Notes: a model not told the origin generated them from the sequence alone. 64,000 nt of DNA from Harmothoe impar (GCA_947462335.1 OX381707.1:65105004-65169003); one strand, 5' to 3'; shown: positions 44,053-56,932, numbered from the stretch's first letter. A program made the numbers and translations.

Positions 44053-44680
44053 CAGGTGGTAGTTCTCATTCTGTAGAGCTGCGTCATACAATACCTCTTT
44101 ACATTATTTCTATATAGGCCTTTACACGGCAAGGTAACATTCTAATTTAGTTCAGATGCAGTAACCCTTTTGCGTGCATTTAAGTATGGGTATAGTGTAA
44201 TAGATTTAACCCTTTCGATCAGCTATTATATAGTAAACATAGTCGACCATTCTGAGCTTACCTGCCTGGTCTCCACCTTGACGGTTACCGTCAGAGGACC
44301 AACATGTGGGGGCGGGGGGGGGGGGGTTAACTCTTTTACCAACAATTGTAAGACTCATCATCAACTCCCCTTGAATAATGTTTTACCCACAGCATCTACA
44401 ATCTGCAGCCACCTCCCTTCGACATCTTTGTCTACATCTTATTCTACATCAAGCAGAAGCATCAAGTGGGGCATACTATACCTCACTGTAATGGTTGCCG
44501 TTCTCCAGCCAGCCTTGGTGATGGCAAAAACCCTTAGTAAAACTGATTGGGGGACCTGGGGAGATGCTGTAATCTGCTTGGTACGTGTGAATGCTTTCAG
44601 CCTAAACTTTGAAGAATACCAGGGAACAACTGTTGACAATTCAGCACTAAATGCTATTATGACAGATCATAACAGACAAG
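44053..44680 (+). pseudogene. VMO1 pseudogene fragment 2 (promoter region, signal peptide, first module)
   Basis: Keeps the 5' region of the intact gene (gagctgcgtca, tttagttcagatgca), the UTR splice acceptor and a readable signal peptide and first module (KWGILYLTVMVAVLQPALVM, LSKTDWGTWGD, VDNSALNAI). The initiator ATG has become ATC at 44461-44463. Homology ends abruptly at about 44658, in mid first module, followed by unrelated CA/AAC-rich sequence. It cannot encode a VMO1 protein. Confidence 0.85.
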
Positions 44681-44924
44681 ATTTGGCATATTTTACAATT
44701 ATACAACAACAACACTAATAACATCCATAAGATATATAACAACAATTACAACTATCGGTAACAAATTCCTCCTCCCAACTCCAAGAAAGGACCCCAGAAA
44801 AAAACAAATGAAACAACTTTATGTAAACCATCTGGAACATTAATGGCAATAATTATGTTTATGTTTTATCGAATGCAGCAGTGTCATTGGTTTAAGCAAG
44901 GAAGGCCGCATTTTCATCAGGTTT

Positions 44925-45215
44925 TATTACAACACGTCCAAAACCATGTCTTAAATAGTTATGTTGCTTGGATCTGTATTAAACTAGGCAGTTAACAATA
45001 CACATGGGACATCTGTGACAGATTTTATCTGCTGTTTGCCTGAAAGTCGAGGCATACCGGATTTCAGTACTGAATGTTTCGAGTTGTACTGCAACAACAG
45101 TCAACTATTGAGTCCAAAGAGAGGTAGGTGGGGGACCAGGTATTCCTGGCACATGTGTCCCCAGGAAGGGTTTGTGAATCAGTTGAATCACCAGTGCTGC
45201 ATTCAAATATTATGA
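44925..45215 (+). pseudogene. VMO1 pseudogene fragment 3 (middle module)
   Basis: tgcctgaaagtcgaggcata matches the strand encoding FRLKVEEY in the intact gene. ELYCNNSQLLSPKRGRWGTR and YSWHMCPQEGFVNQL then match EFQCSNGQHLSSKGGNWGSW and YPWHTCPEGAFVDGLQ. It overlaps fragment 2 in gene coordinates, so it is a separate copy. It is truncated at nearly the same point as fragment 1 and joined to the same MITE core. Confidence 0.75.
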
Positions 45216-45290
45216 CGACCACGATGCATGCATTTAGCCCTGGCGATTAGACTCACCAGGGCTGCATTCATGCATTATGACCACAAAATA
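45195..45290. mobile_element. Partial MITE, ggccgcatagtg family
   Basis: Core words caccagtgctgcattcaa, agccctggcgattagactc and accagggctgcattcatgca match the 4289-4514 element. The ends are missing. Joined directly to VMO1 fragment 3. Confidence 0.6.
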
Positions 45291-45310
45291 TATCTATCGA
45301 GATATACCAC

Positions 45311-45600
45311 TACGGTAAAACCTCGCGTATAAGCCTAACCTGCGTATACGCCTAACTTGCATATAAGCCGCACCCCGACCTTGGGCCTATCACAGGTTCG
45401 GTCCGTATGGGCCCTGTGGACCTGCTGGCCAACCTTCGGCTGTGTTGGTTTTAAAATTATATCAAATATATCGGGCCTATCATATAAGCCGCACTGGCCC
45501 TCTGATTATGGTGACTTTTATACTGTAGTATAGGAGCAAATACTCGCGTATAAGCCGCACCCTGACTCTGGGCTGATCATATAAGCGACTTTAAATGGTT
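45311..45600. mobile_element. Partial MITE, accgtaaaacctcgcgta family
   Basis: Begins tacggtaaaacctcgcgtat and repeats cgtataagccgcaccc-like words several times. No matching right end seen before about 45600, so the copy is probably truncated. Confidence 0.55.
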
Positions 45601-48600
45601 AGAGGGTTATTAATGCTGGAGGATGACGTGCTGGAGGAGTGTGACCTGTGTGGTGGGTGGGAAGTAGGGTTGACTGCACACAGACCCTTGCCTCCCACAC
45701 CTCTCTGTGCCTTGGCCAGCTACTGGAGGCACTAAACGGTAATCACCTCCTCCAGGCACCTGACCCCTCACCCCTATACCTACATACAGCCAGGTACCAC
45801 ACGCAGGTAGTGGCGTTAGGGCCTTACATTTTATGACAGGGCAACTTATAATTTCTAATTTGTAAAAACGAGAAAAATGTACCATCTAATTCAATCACTG
45901 CAGGTTTAAGAGATCTTTAGCTTGTAAATGTGACTTTGAATTACAATGTATTTGGCACCACTAAGATGGGCATTTATAAATTGAGCATGTTACTCCCACT
46001 AGCCTGGATCCTACCCCCTACCCCCCCCCCCCACCCACCCACCCCCTTCCATGAATCTCCCTCTGCCACCCAAGTCTGGCACCCACATAAAGAAGCCAAT
46101 AGTTATTGCATGCTGGCCAACTGTCTGACTTAGGTGACAAGAAGATGAACACTATGGAGGTGGGGACACATGCAGGCCTACACTTGGCAAGGACTTTAAT
46201 GAGATCGTCTGGACATCTATAATTATATCCAAGAGAGGACAAGCTGGATATCGTATTCTTCAACACATTTTGGTTTGAAAAAGTGTTTATTGTCTTCCAC
46301 AATGTTACATTATGATTATAGACAATCTTCGGTGTCCGTTTATGCATTATTCTTGTATAACCAAATTGAGATTTGTATTTCTATTTGCCACACACAAATG
46401 AATGCGTTCTATTGTGTCCGCCCATACTTGTATGTAGACGGACTGTATACGGACAGCAATTCTTCTGATATGCATTCTGATATGCATTGAGGCAATCTGT
46501 GGATACTATAATAATGTGACATGTACTTGGAAAAGGGATCTTGTCCCACTTCTAGTTGAAAGAGCTTAAAGTGGCATAAGCACCGAGCGTATCCCACTCA
46601 CAATTCTAGTACTGTTCTAGTCTGCTGATTTGATTTGAATTGATTTTCTTTTATTTATCCTGGCAGGAATGTATGGCCTAGGACTCCTAGTATACCGTGT
46701 TATATACAAACACCGCTATGTGGTTTAATATGTGTGAATAGTGAAAAAGGCCCTCTAAAGAATGAGCCTGTCGACGACTCACATCAACGTATATCAGACC
46801 CCAGAATGGGCTTGATACTGTTTCCAGCATTCTTTATCCACTGGTGGATTTTGACATGTTAATTTATGCAGTTGGATCGAAGGTCCAAACCAAGAATGTG
46901 TTGGGAGAGGGCGCCTCTGCGAGAGATGTGTACCATGCAGAGAAGTCCTCTGGTCACTTCTCTGCTGCAGAATGTATTTACAGGCCAGCACACTCGCCCC
47001 CTCTGGTAGTTATCCAATGAACTGATATTTACACTTGACTAAATAGAAGTAGGGTGGCCGGACCATTTTTAAATAATGGTAGAACATTCACATGATACAC
47101 ATCTACTCATAGCTCTAATATTGACATTTCACAGATGATTTGCCTGATGATGATACAATAAACAGGGAATTAACTGTAATTGCTTGAATCTCATTCACCT
47201 CTCTACACCTTCTGTAGGGTGTTCAGAGCGACCTGCCATGGCACAGACAACCAGCAGTTTTGCCCTCTATTTACACTCATGTCTCATTTATGGCTAATTG
47301 ACACAAAAAAAACACAGTTATGTTCACACTATCTGAAAGCTATGGTTTCATTCTACACAATGTGTGGTTTCTGCAAAGATTTGTACATTTCCACTTGTGG
47401 TTTTATATGAATGAGTAAGTAGAAAGTGGGGAGTGTGTGCTCCCTGTGCAGGACCACATTTTGGCACTAGTAATTGATAGCTGCCCAGCAACTGCCCTGT
47501 ACTAGAATAGATTTCTGGGAGAGGGTATTTGTGCAGTCAATTCCTAAATGATTGGATTGTAATGCTAAGATATAGGCCTACATTTACATATATCCCACAT
47601 GTTATGTGGACTACCAGATCCAGATCTACAGCAAAATATTTCCTAAAAGTCATGGAATCACCTCTAAAATAGAGGGGCATAAAAATGTGGGATCATACAT
47701 TTAATTCCCATATTTGTTTACTATCTCCTCTCTGAAGAACAAAGTGATTGGAAAGGAATTGGCCCCCAGATTTACACTTATGTGGATCTACCTTTTCTTA
47801 GGAGTAGTACATTCCCTATGTAAGTCACCCTCCACTCCACCTGGATTCCTGCCACTCACACTGTAGCAGGGGAGTGCTATTTCAGGACCAATCCACTGCA
47901 TGGTTAGACAGGGCTCTCTTGTCCTCCCAAAACACCTTACTTTTATCAAAGAAAAACCCAATTTAACTATGTTCTAGTGGTGGTAGATTCACAATTCTTT
48001 CAGAATTCTCTTAGTTAAGATCCTGTTTATCTATCCTGTAAAAAAAGTGCAACTTTTCTGCACTCAATAAAAATGGCCTGAACGCCCTACCTTCTGACAG
48101 GTTTTGAATTCGTCCCCTACATCCCATTATAAGTCACACATGGTCCTCTCAATTTAACAGTGAGGCCCCCTAGGGTGCTTTGGCTGGCACTAATGACCTT
48201 ACCTTCATAGCCCCATAGAAACTCCCACAGAACGTGCTGCTGTCTGGTGTCAAAAAATTATCTGAACTGATTATAATCACTACATCAGGCCCAGCAGATA
48301 GCCTGACGCTGGGTTGCGGTAGATTGTATCATTTTCATTTGAAATGCATCATTTTCAGCTCATTTAGCTCTATTTTCAGTAGTCTACCGTAAACTACCAA
48401 TTAAAGAGTTGTAGAAAAATAATTGAGCTAAAAATGCATAACTTTAGGAGGCTTATCTATATAAGATATAATTGTCTCAAGTTACTGTAGGACCCCCCAT
48501 GACATGCCTGCATACAAGACGCTTCATACAAAAAAAAAATTTCATTGATACATGGATTTGCCATCAAACAGTGTCAATTCTCCCAGAGGATAGGTTCAAG

Positions 48601-49905
48601 AGATCAACCAGTTATAGAGTTCAAGACAGACTCAAAATCTGAAGGTCTGTCGAGATTGCTCTTGAATTACATAATACAATTTATTATGCTAATTCCAGCT
48701 CATGTATGAAGGATCCATTCAAAATCTCTTGATACCAAGTTACTAGAGGTCTCTATCTGCTTCCTAGCCATAATGAGAGGCCATCATAAAAGGCTCACTT
48801 AACATAGGATCAGATAGAGATTGAGCGATGAGATAGAGCCTCCGGCCACCCTAATAGAAGCTTTTCCTGGCACTTTCGGGAGCAGATAGCTCGGTGCTGC
48901 AGCCCTAAAGTTTGTTATCAACACTAAATGTGCTGTACATAATAATCACACCTTACCAGAATAAATAGCATATTATAAGAAGGAAAGGCACACATTTCGG
49001 ATTCAAGTGTAGAAAACAAAGATTTTGATTTTAGTGTGTCAAATGCCACACAAGCTATACAGCGTTTGAGGATAATTCTATTCTTGTGGAAATAGATGAT
49101 TGCCAAAAATAATACATAGAGGAGACTCCTGGTGCATGCAGTATTAAATAGGATCATAAAAGGGACCAGCTGACTGGAGGAGTTGCTCAGTCATACCAAG
49201 CTGCCATCTTGTGTCTACCTTGGAAACCACATGTGTATCATGAGGTTCCTGATTTAACCACCAGGGAGCAGCACTGCTCGTTTTGCCCGTCGCTCACTTA
49301 CAAGTTACATAGAATCGTGTTGAAATAAAGACAATTCATGTGGGTCCTATAGTGGGGTTTAAATTCACTATTGAAGCCATTCATCCCAGCATTCTTTTAA
49401 CATAATTCCTTATCGCAGACTACAACTGTGCTATGGTGGATTGAATTCACTATTGAAGCGACCCATCCCAGCAGTCTTTGTAAATCCGTATCATAGACCA
49501 AGGACATAAAATCTCTATGCATAGACATATCAAATCGTGCCACTTTCCTCTAGAACAATAATGTATACTTGCAAGCATATTATTCTTTAGGTAATGGGGT
49601 TCGGGATCACCTTCAATTGCTTGGGGGTCGGGCGGGGGCTGCCGTTTTTGGGGACATCTACCAAACCCCCAAGCTAAAGGGTCAAAAGTGATTTTGAAAA
49701 AAAAAATTGCAAATGTGAAGGGAAAATGTAAAAGAAAAAAATCGAGGTAAAAGTGAAAATTCAAAAGACATTATGATTTTGCATATGGGTTCTGTCTATC
49801 TGTCAAAATTCAGAACAGCTGGTGACAGGTATGCCCAGGTATGGGTAATGGTGTATACAGCCTAACGCAGGGAGTAGGTTAGTTAAGAGCGTGTACCAGG
49901 ATGAC
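45601..49905. other. Intergenic, nothing gene-like recognised
   Basis: 4.3 kb with scattered short ORFs, none with splice signals, conserved motifs or homology I can name. Contains a poly-C run near 46020. Confidence 0.5.
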
Positions 49906-49909
49906 CTGT

Positions 49910-50105
49910 GCTAAAATCACCCCAGGAGTCAAAATCGACCCTGCAGTCAAAATCGACCTCGCAGTCAAAAACGACCATGATATAACAAACCGACCATATA
50001 GAGTCAAAATTGGCTGTGGTTCAAACTCGACCATGGAATCAAAATCGACTGTGGGGTCAAAATTCACCATGGAGTCAAAATGACCATGCATTGAGTGAAA
50101 ATCGA
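49910..50105. repeat. About 20-bp tandem repeat (agtcaaaatcgacc)
   Basis: About nine degenerate units of agtcaaaatcgaccatgg, period 19-24 bp. Both strands stay open over 60 codons because of the period and composition. Confidence 0.8.
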
Positions 50106-50197
50106 CGATGGGGTTTAATGCACATGTGAGCAGAAACAGGTTGGGTATAAGTCCCTTGTGTTCCTTTTACATCTGTGTAAGTTTAACATAATCACTA

Positions 50198-50676
50198 CCG
50201 TAAAACCTCGCGTAGAAGCCGCGGCTAGTACGCGAGTCAGATCGCCAGTGCGGCTTATATGATCGGGCCAAAGCAGGGGTGCGGCTTATACGCCAGTTTT
50301 TCCAAATTCCTATTTACAAAATCATTATAAAATGACCTTAAAGCCCCAGCGCTCCTATAAATAGGGCTGAGTACATGTCCCGGCTCCACTCCAACTGTCG
50401 CTGGAGGGGTACCGAGACTTGGGCCTTTAACACTATCAGGAGCCGTAGGGAGGGATAGGGGGGGGGGGGGTCTGTCAGGTGAGTGGGCAGTGTCAATGCC
50501 TGATATTCGCACCTCAATCTTAAGACAATGCAGACCACCGCTAATCCCTGCCAGCATTCGAACCTACTAGGAGTTTCTCCTAGCACTCATTCAGAAGCCC
50601 TCTGCGGCTTATAGCATCAGCCCAAAGTCGGGGTGCGGCTTATACGCGAGTTAGGCTTATACGCGAGGTTTTACGG
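50198..50676. mobile_element. TA-flanked MITE, accgtaaaacctcgcgta family, with nested repeat
   Basis: ccgtaaaacctcgcgta (50198) and tacgcgaggttttacgg (to 50676) are perfectly inverted and flanked by TA on both sides (50196-50197, 50677-50678). Subterminal gcggcttata words occur in both orientations. The middle (50336-50432) carries the dispersed repeat found at 40527-40624. Confidence 0.85.
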
Positions 50677-50956
50677 TATTTGGTTTTGGTATAGCTTAAG
50701 GGTATGTAAAAAGAAAATAGGTAAATAGCCATTTCCAGGACTGCAGAATAGGCAACATTACAGTAGGTTGCATAGCCAGACATCTAGAAACGAACTGGGA
50801 CAACGTTTTTAAAGATATTTTCTACGGAATCAGAATTTTGGGCAACGCCGCTTCTAAAGGATCGTACTTGCCTGATATTCAATATTTAGGGAAATTATAT
50901 GTTTTGCGAGAAACGCCATTTAGAATATATAGAGGAAAATCATTTGGTACATACAT

Positions 50957-51990
50957 GATCTGCTCATGCCGCCCGGAGGCCCTGCTCACTATATAGGTGA
51001 ACTGCTCATGCTGGCTATAGAGGACCTGCTCACTATATACCTGAATTGCTCATGCTGGCTATAGAGGACCTGCTCACTATATACCTGAACTTCTCATGCC
51101 GCCTGGAGGGCCTGCTCACTATATATGGCCCCAGACAGAGGGGGGGGGGGGGTAGCTGTGTCACTTGTCAATCCTAAGAAGTGCCAATGTCCTTTGTCGA
51201 TCCTAAGAAATGGGTCTTGTCCCTTGTCGATTTAAAGAAGTAGTTTTGTCCCTTGTCGCCAACTCCCAGCCTTCCCTTGTCCCTTGTCCATAAGGGTAAA
51301 AACAGGGCCTTGTCGCCTCGTCGAATTTACCTGTCTGGGGACCTCTATATACCTAAACTACTCATGCTGCCTAGAGGACCTGCTCACTATATACCTGAAC
51401 CGCTCATGCCGCCTGGAGGGCCTGCTCACTATATACCTGAACTGCTCATGCTGCCTAAAGGACCTGCTCACTATATACCTGAACCGCTCATGCTGCCTAG
51501 AGGACCTGCTCACTGTATATATACCTGAACCGCTCATGCCGCCTGGAGGGTCTGCTCACTATATATCTGGACTGCTCATGTCGCCTGGAGGGCCTGCTCA
51601 CTATATACCTGAACTGCTCATGCTGCCTGGAGGACCTGCTCACTATATACCTGAACCGCTCATACTGCCTGGAGGACCTGCTCACTATATACCTGAACCG
51701 CTCATGCTGCCTGGAGGGTCTGCTCACTATATACCTGAACCGCTCATGCTGCCTAGAGGACCTGCTCACTGTATATATACCTGAACCACTCATGCTGTCT
51801 AGAGGACCTGCTCACTATATACCTGAACCGCTCATGCCGCCTGGAGGGCCTGCTCACTATATACCTGAACTGCTCATGCTGCCTAGAGGACCTGCTCACT
51901 ATATACCTGAACCGCTCATACCAAGTGGAGGGTCTGCTCACCATATATCTGAACTGCTCATGCCGCCTGGAGGGCCTGCTCACCTTACCT
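50957..51990. repeat. 42-bp minisatellite, about 20 units, interrupted once
   Basis: Unit: ctgctcactatatacctgaa followed by ccgctcatgctgcctggagg plus two bases. Runs 50957-51124 and 51340-51990. The gap (51130-51335) holds a degenerate repeat of cttgtcgatcctaagaa / gtcccttgtcg words. 42 is a multiple of three, so all frames lacking stops remain open, giving false ORFs on both strands. Confidence 0.93.
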
Positions 51991-52659
51991 GATGGATTAC
52001 CATGGCCTGCAGTGCCCCAACTCCTCCTACCTCTGCCTGGAGGGCCCAGTGGACGGGTGGGGCTGACCCCTTCATTTGTCTGCTTGATTTACCGTCCTGC
52101 CACCCATCACCCCGGCCATTACCTTTTTACGACACCTCATTCCAAGGCTATGTGGTGTGGGTGAGTGGGAGGGGGTTCGGGTCAGCGGTCAGATTCACTC
52201 AGATGGGATGCGCCATTCAGACAAAAAAAAACGGGACAATATCAGAGCATATTTACATAAATATTTTTCATATTTATCTTCAAACCCGATGCGAGTAAGC
52301 GAATGCTATTACTGTGATAGCGGGTCAGCTGTCACCAAGTCAGTGGCCCATCTTGGTACAAAGTATGATCCCCGGGTACCATAGGAGGGTACGTGGGTAG
52401 TTATGACGTTGACAGTTGCCCACCTGACGCCCAAACACATGTTAAGTACGACTGGTACACAGACTTCAAACGGCCCCACCCACAGCTCAACAAGGCCCAG
52501 CAGACCCCAGCGAGGCGGTATTGTGACTAGTTTGATGAATAAGCCCATGATGAGTGAGGAGACCTTAGACATGGACATAAAGATAAAAACTATCAGCAGA
52601 CAAGCAGGAGAAGAAAAACGGCCAAAGACCGCCGCCAGCGCCACCTTTAGGCTGGTTCT

Positions 52660-52740
52660 CGCATCGTCCTGCGCATGCGCGATTAAGGCGCCGGTGGGAG
52701 CGGGTCTAGTCAAAATATGGCGGCCAAATGGGAGGCTGTT
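52660..52740 (+). promoter_or_regulatory. Housekeeping-type promoter-like cluster (NRF1 and YY1 motifs)
   Basis: ctgcgcatgcgcga contains the palindromic NRF1 consensus, and 35 bp further caaaatatggcggccaa resembles a YY1 site with its usual ATGGCGGC. YY1 sites of this kind often overlap the start codon; the ATG at 52717 would give MAAKWEAVYSWRWRG, with no convincing donor after it. Motif evidence only. Confidence 0.35.
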
Positions 52741-53597
52741 TACAGTTGGAGGTGGCGGGGTGTACCTACAGTGCCTCCTCCTAGTGACAAATGCCCCCAA
52801 CTCCAGGGGTGGTCCTGTCCCCCCCCCCCTCACACACACCTGAACATACTTTCTCTCTTTAGTCTCCTCCACCTTCTCAGTCACAGGGTAATATTGTACA
52901 CTACAATTGCCATGAATTAAGATGTGAGAGAATGATTTTATACGTGGTTAGCCTGGAAATGATGAATTCACGGAATTACCCTGCTAAAATTCTACAAATA
53001 AATGTGTATACTCATCATCAAAATAAGCATCGCCTCTCAGTATCGTAGAAGGTATGATATCACTGCATTGACCAAGGTGGCACGTGACCTTATATTGAAA
53101 ATGACGTAATAAACCGACGTTTATAAACATGAATTATTCCGAAAAATATGGATGTTTGGGCGTGCGCAGTCATTTCGGTTCTGATCTCAGAATATCTGGT
53201 GAGATTTATAGGCAGGTGTCAAACTCAGGTTAGTACAAGGCAAGGGGTCAGTCGGCAGGAACATGGGGCGACATGAGGCCTGATGTGATGTGGACTTTGT
53301 CCAAAATCTTTGCTACTATTACATTTACAGTCACTAGATTAGATCTGTATTTACAGATGTTGCCAGGTAATGCCGGATACAAGCTACAAGCTACCCCCCA
53401 GTCCCCCCCCCCCCCCCAACCCCACTTCCTTCAGCATGGACCCTGAGGCGCCACCACCCCTGCCATCTGGTGTGAGAAATGGGAAGTAGAGACTGTTAAT
53501 TGTGGGAGAGGAGCAGTGGGTGTGATGTTACCTCACACGTGCAGTAAATAAGTCTATACTCAAATGGATCCCTCTGGTAATTGGCTCAGACCTAACC

Positions 53598-53800
53598 CCT
53601 TAAAGGCCGCATAGTGCTTTAATTAATACATAAGGCCTCTATCACGTGTCGTCATGATGCATGCACATATCTTACAAGTGCAGCGTTCACACCTCATAAT
53701 GACTCTACCTCATTGATGCACTCCCGACGGGTTAGCATGACGTGTGAATACAGCCCTGGCGAATAGCCTCACTATAGGGTTGCATTTATGTGTCATGAGT
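53598..53800. mobile_element. MITE, ggccgcatagtg family
   Basis: Left end ccttaaaggccgcatagtgc, then core words gatgcactcccgacggg, agccctggcgaatagcctc, gggttgcatttatgtgtcatga. The right end is decayed. Confidence 0.65.
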
Positions 53801-53854
53801 GATAAATTCCAAACGACAGATGGGGAGCAACAGATTTAAACCTAGAGATGGTAG

Positions 53855-53930
53855 ATGAGTGTATGGGAGCGCAGTGGTCAGAAAGATGGGCTGGCTATTA
53901 TGTTGCAGGGTCGCTGGAATCAATCATCAT
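53855..53930 (+). other. tRNA-like sequence
   Basis: gggagcgcagtggtcagaaa and gcagggtcgctggaatcaat resemble the A and B boxes of tRNA-derived SINE heads, about 45 bp apart. Degenerate; not a functional tRNA. Confidence 0.4.
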
Positions 53931-56318
53931 ATATCTTACAAACATTTCTGATATAAAAATCATCACGATAGGCACAAACATTATGTGGCACTGGGTGAAA
54001 TTAGTATTCTATGGCACAAAACAGAAACTTGGTGGTCTCATACTCTAGTCCAGTCATTATATGATAGAAATAGGGTCCACCCACCACAAATTGCAACAGA
54101 ATTCATTTTGCCACCATATGACTCAGAAATGTATATAGAATAACATATCAAGAGTTTAGGAAAATCTAATTAGTGGAAGAGTGCCTAATTAGCATATGTT
54201 CGTTAGCATGTCGAGATTTCTCAGTACCTAACTGGAAATGGCCGTAAATGTGGTTTGAAATAACTCTTTTGATCACTTTAAAAGCCTAATAGGTACTTCT
54301 CATGATAGAGAATCATTCCCCTCAAGAATTATTCAAATTAGTGCATTTCCTAATTTGCATAATTAGGAGAGTAATCCAAAAGTAGGAATTTTCTCGCAAT
54401 AATCTAACACATTTGCTTCCTTGCTCTAAAATGAACATTGAAACCAGGAGTTTTCACCATTGTGTATTTCATTGATGTCATTAGAGAGAGATACATCTAC
54501 ATGAATTGTCATGACAAGGAAAATATGCATAATTGGCATAATTACATTGTCATCGTTATCAAATAAACAGCTTCCATGTCCAGCTGTCAAAGGCATTTGG
54601 CTATAATTTTGGTTTGAATAGACATTTAGGATCACTTTAAAGCCATAATAATGTTCATGGTTAATCAGTCCAGTATAAATTATCCAAATTAATGTATTAT
54701 GCCCTAATTTGCATAATCCCAAATGGCTCCCAAAATCCAGTGTATACACCATTTTCACCATACACAATGCCATAATTTTGGTCTTAAATACACATATGAA
54801 TTCCTTTTAAAGACCAAAATGTACTTCTAATCATGTCAAACCCTTTTTTACTAGGATAATTTGAATTGCTACATTTCTTAATTAGTATTTATAGATAAAA
54901 ATGGCTTTCAAACTCCCAGTCTAGATCTCAAATATGGCCACATAAATGATGATAACTATGGTTTGTAATTAAGATATGAACTGCTTTGTAAGCCTAAATG
55001 TACTTTCCTTCATAGTTATATACAATTATTCTCGAATGGTTTAACATAATATATAAACAGGATTTGTTTAAGTTGTATATTTGCTCAAAATATTGCCCTC
55101 AAAAGGTACTGTATTTTGTTGAGATCCTTCATAAGGCATGCACATAAACCACTACACTAACCCAGACATGATTACTGCGGAAGCCTCTGTAGGTAGAGTC
55201 GACCATGTATGCGGCCCCTCTTTTTGATATCTTGATATGTCTAGCGTGGTCGAGAGGACATGTCTATGGTCTAGTAGGTAGAGTATCCTTACGCCAGACC
55301 GGAAGTGAAGTTTCCACAAAATAGTGAGGTTTGGCGAAATACGGGGCATGGTTATTTCACTTTTTCTAAATACGAGGCTCATTGCTTAGGCCTTTCAGTG
55401 ATGGTTTGATGGGAATCATTTTACAGAATTAAGTCGCCTCAGTTATCCAGTTAATTCAGCTTAAAGTTCTGGCCATCTTAAGTTGGGGACAGCATTATAG
55501 CGACCTCACTGTATGTTAAGCACTATGGGCCACTAAACATGGGTATTATCGTATTTCTGCAATCCTTTGAATTCCAGGCAATGAGATCAAAACTTTTCAA
55601 TCTTTAGTGCATGGGGCCTCTCCTTGAATGTTTTCCCACTTCTAAGGTGTAGTCCCAGTAAACACAGCTACGTTATTTAAACGTAATTTCAGTACGTAAT
55701 ATAACGTCCAAATGTAAGGGTTGCTTTACGTTATCAAACGTAAATGAACGTAAATGAACGTATGTAGTATGTTGTGTGAACGTTCGTTTTACGTGTATTA
55801 AACGTTCTGTCTACGTTAACTTATGTTAAGGTAATGTTATCACGTGGGTTCGAATCCTGTAACCAGCTTTCATTCCTGTTTGAAAAAATGTAACAAAGTA
55901 TATTTTTACTGAACTTTGATCAACCTCAACTAATAGGTTAGGTGACCAAAGGTTTGTGAAATTCTTTCAACGCTGACTTAATGTTTTTGGTGAAGATATA
56001 CTTTTTAAAACATCAGTTAAAAGGTTGGGACATGGTTTGTAAATGGATATTTGATCAAATAACCTATCACTGAATGTTAATCAATGGTCAGAACGTAGAC
56101 TCAAGCCAACATAGAGTTACTGAATAAATATCAACATACCAGTAGATGACAACAATATTACACTAAAAACATGTTTCTGGGGACAGGATTCGAACCTGCA
56201 TCATTTATCACATGACAACCTGGATTATTTGTAAAACATTAGAAATGGAGGCAGTCTTCTTTTCAATAGCTTAAGTGGATACAGGATATTTTTTGGATGG
56301 GACTAACACAACAAGACT

Positions 56319-56388
56319 GGTGTGGGATCGATCTGGGGACCTCTCACTCAATGGTCAGAGGCCTTATCCAACTAAGCCACTGGGACAA
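56319..56388 (-). other. tRNA-like sequence, left arm of a palindrome
   Basis: On the minus strand: cagtggcttagttggataag gives a D-arm/A-box, gaccattgagtgagagg the anticodon-side region, and cagatcgatccc a degenerate B box. It is inverted relative to 56861-56932. Resembles a tRNA-Arg/Leu-type body but without a foldable full cloverleaf. Confidence 0.5.
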
Positions 56389-56860
56389 CTGCGATCACTG
56401 CTATAGTCTAGCTGTCATAATGGTGATATTAAGGACATGTGTGGTGTGATGATGAGCCATACTTCAAATGCTGACCATTTGGTTCACAGGGCCCGTACCG
56501 AAAAAAAACGAGACAGCAGTGTTCATGGATAACAGTTAGATGAGTGAACACATACAAAGGTGATGCCACACATACAACGAGGGAAAGTGAAACAGGATAA
56601 GGAAGGGAATAGGGAAAGCATACATAGCTCATTAAACACAGCAGCTTGCAATAGGGCCTTTATAGAAAAGCGATGTAGGCCATTAATCATAGATATTTAA
56701 TGAGCTATGACAGGTTTGCTAAAGGTCCCTAATTCTTGTACTCGAGGTAAATGAGGGCAAATGGAATTTCACAACTGAGGTTAAAGCGATGTGAAAGAGC
56801 AGGGAGAATGATAGAGGGGAGGAGTGAAATAGGGATTTCAGAGTGGAGGGAGCTTTTCCC

Positions 56861-56932
56861 GGTTGTCTCAGTGGCTTAGTTGGATAAGGCGTCAGACCAT
56901 TGAGTGAGAGGTCCCCAGCTCGATCCCAACTA
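56861..56932 (+). other. tRNA-like sequence, right arm of a palindrome
   Basis: gttgtctcagtggcttagtt and ggataaggcgtcagaccatt match the sequence at 56319-56388 in opposite orientation, with about 0.47 kb between. B-box region cagctcgatccca is degenerate. Confidence 0.5.

Noticed and set aside
51253..51992. ORFs on both strands with GPAHYIPEP-type repeats
   Set aside because: Produced by the 42-bp minisatellite; both strands are equally open and no signal peptide, splice sites or non-repeat coding sequence flank them.
52309..52884. 191-codon minus-strand ORF overlapping a 146-codon plus-strand ORF
   Set aside because: GC-rich promoter-like DNA is stop-poor in several frames. Neither product has a recognisable domain, and the overlapping frames argue against coding.
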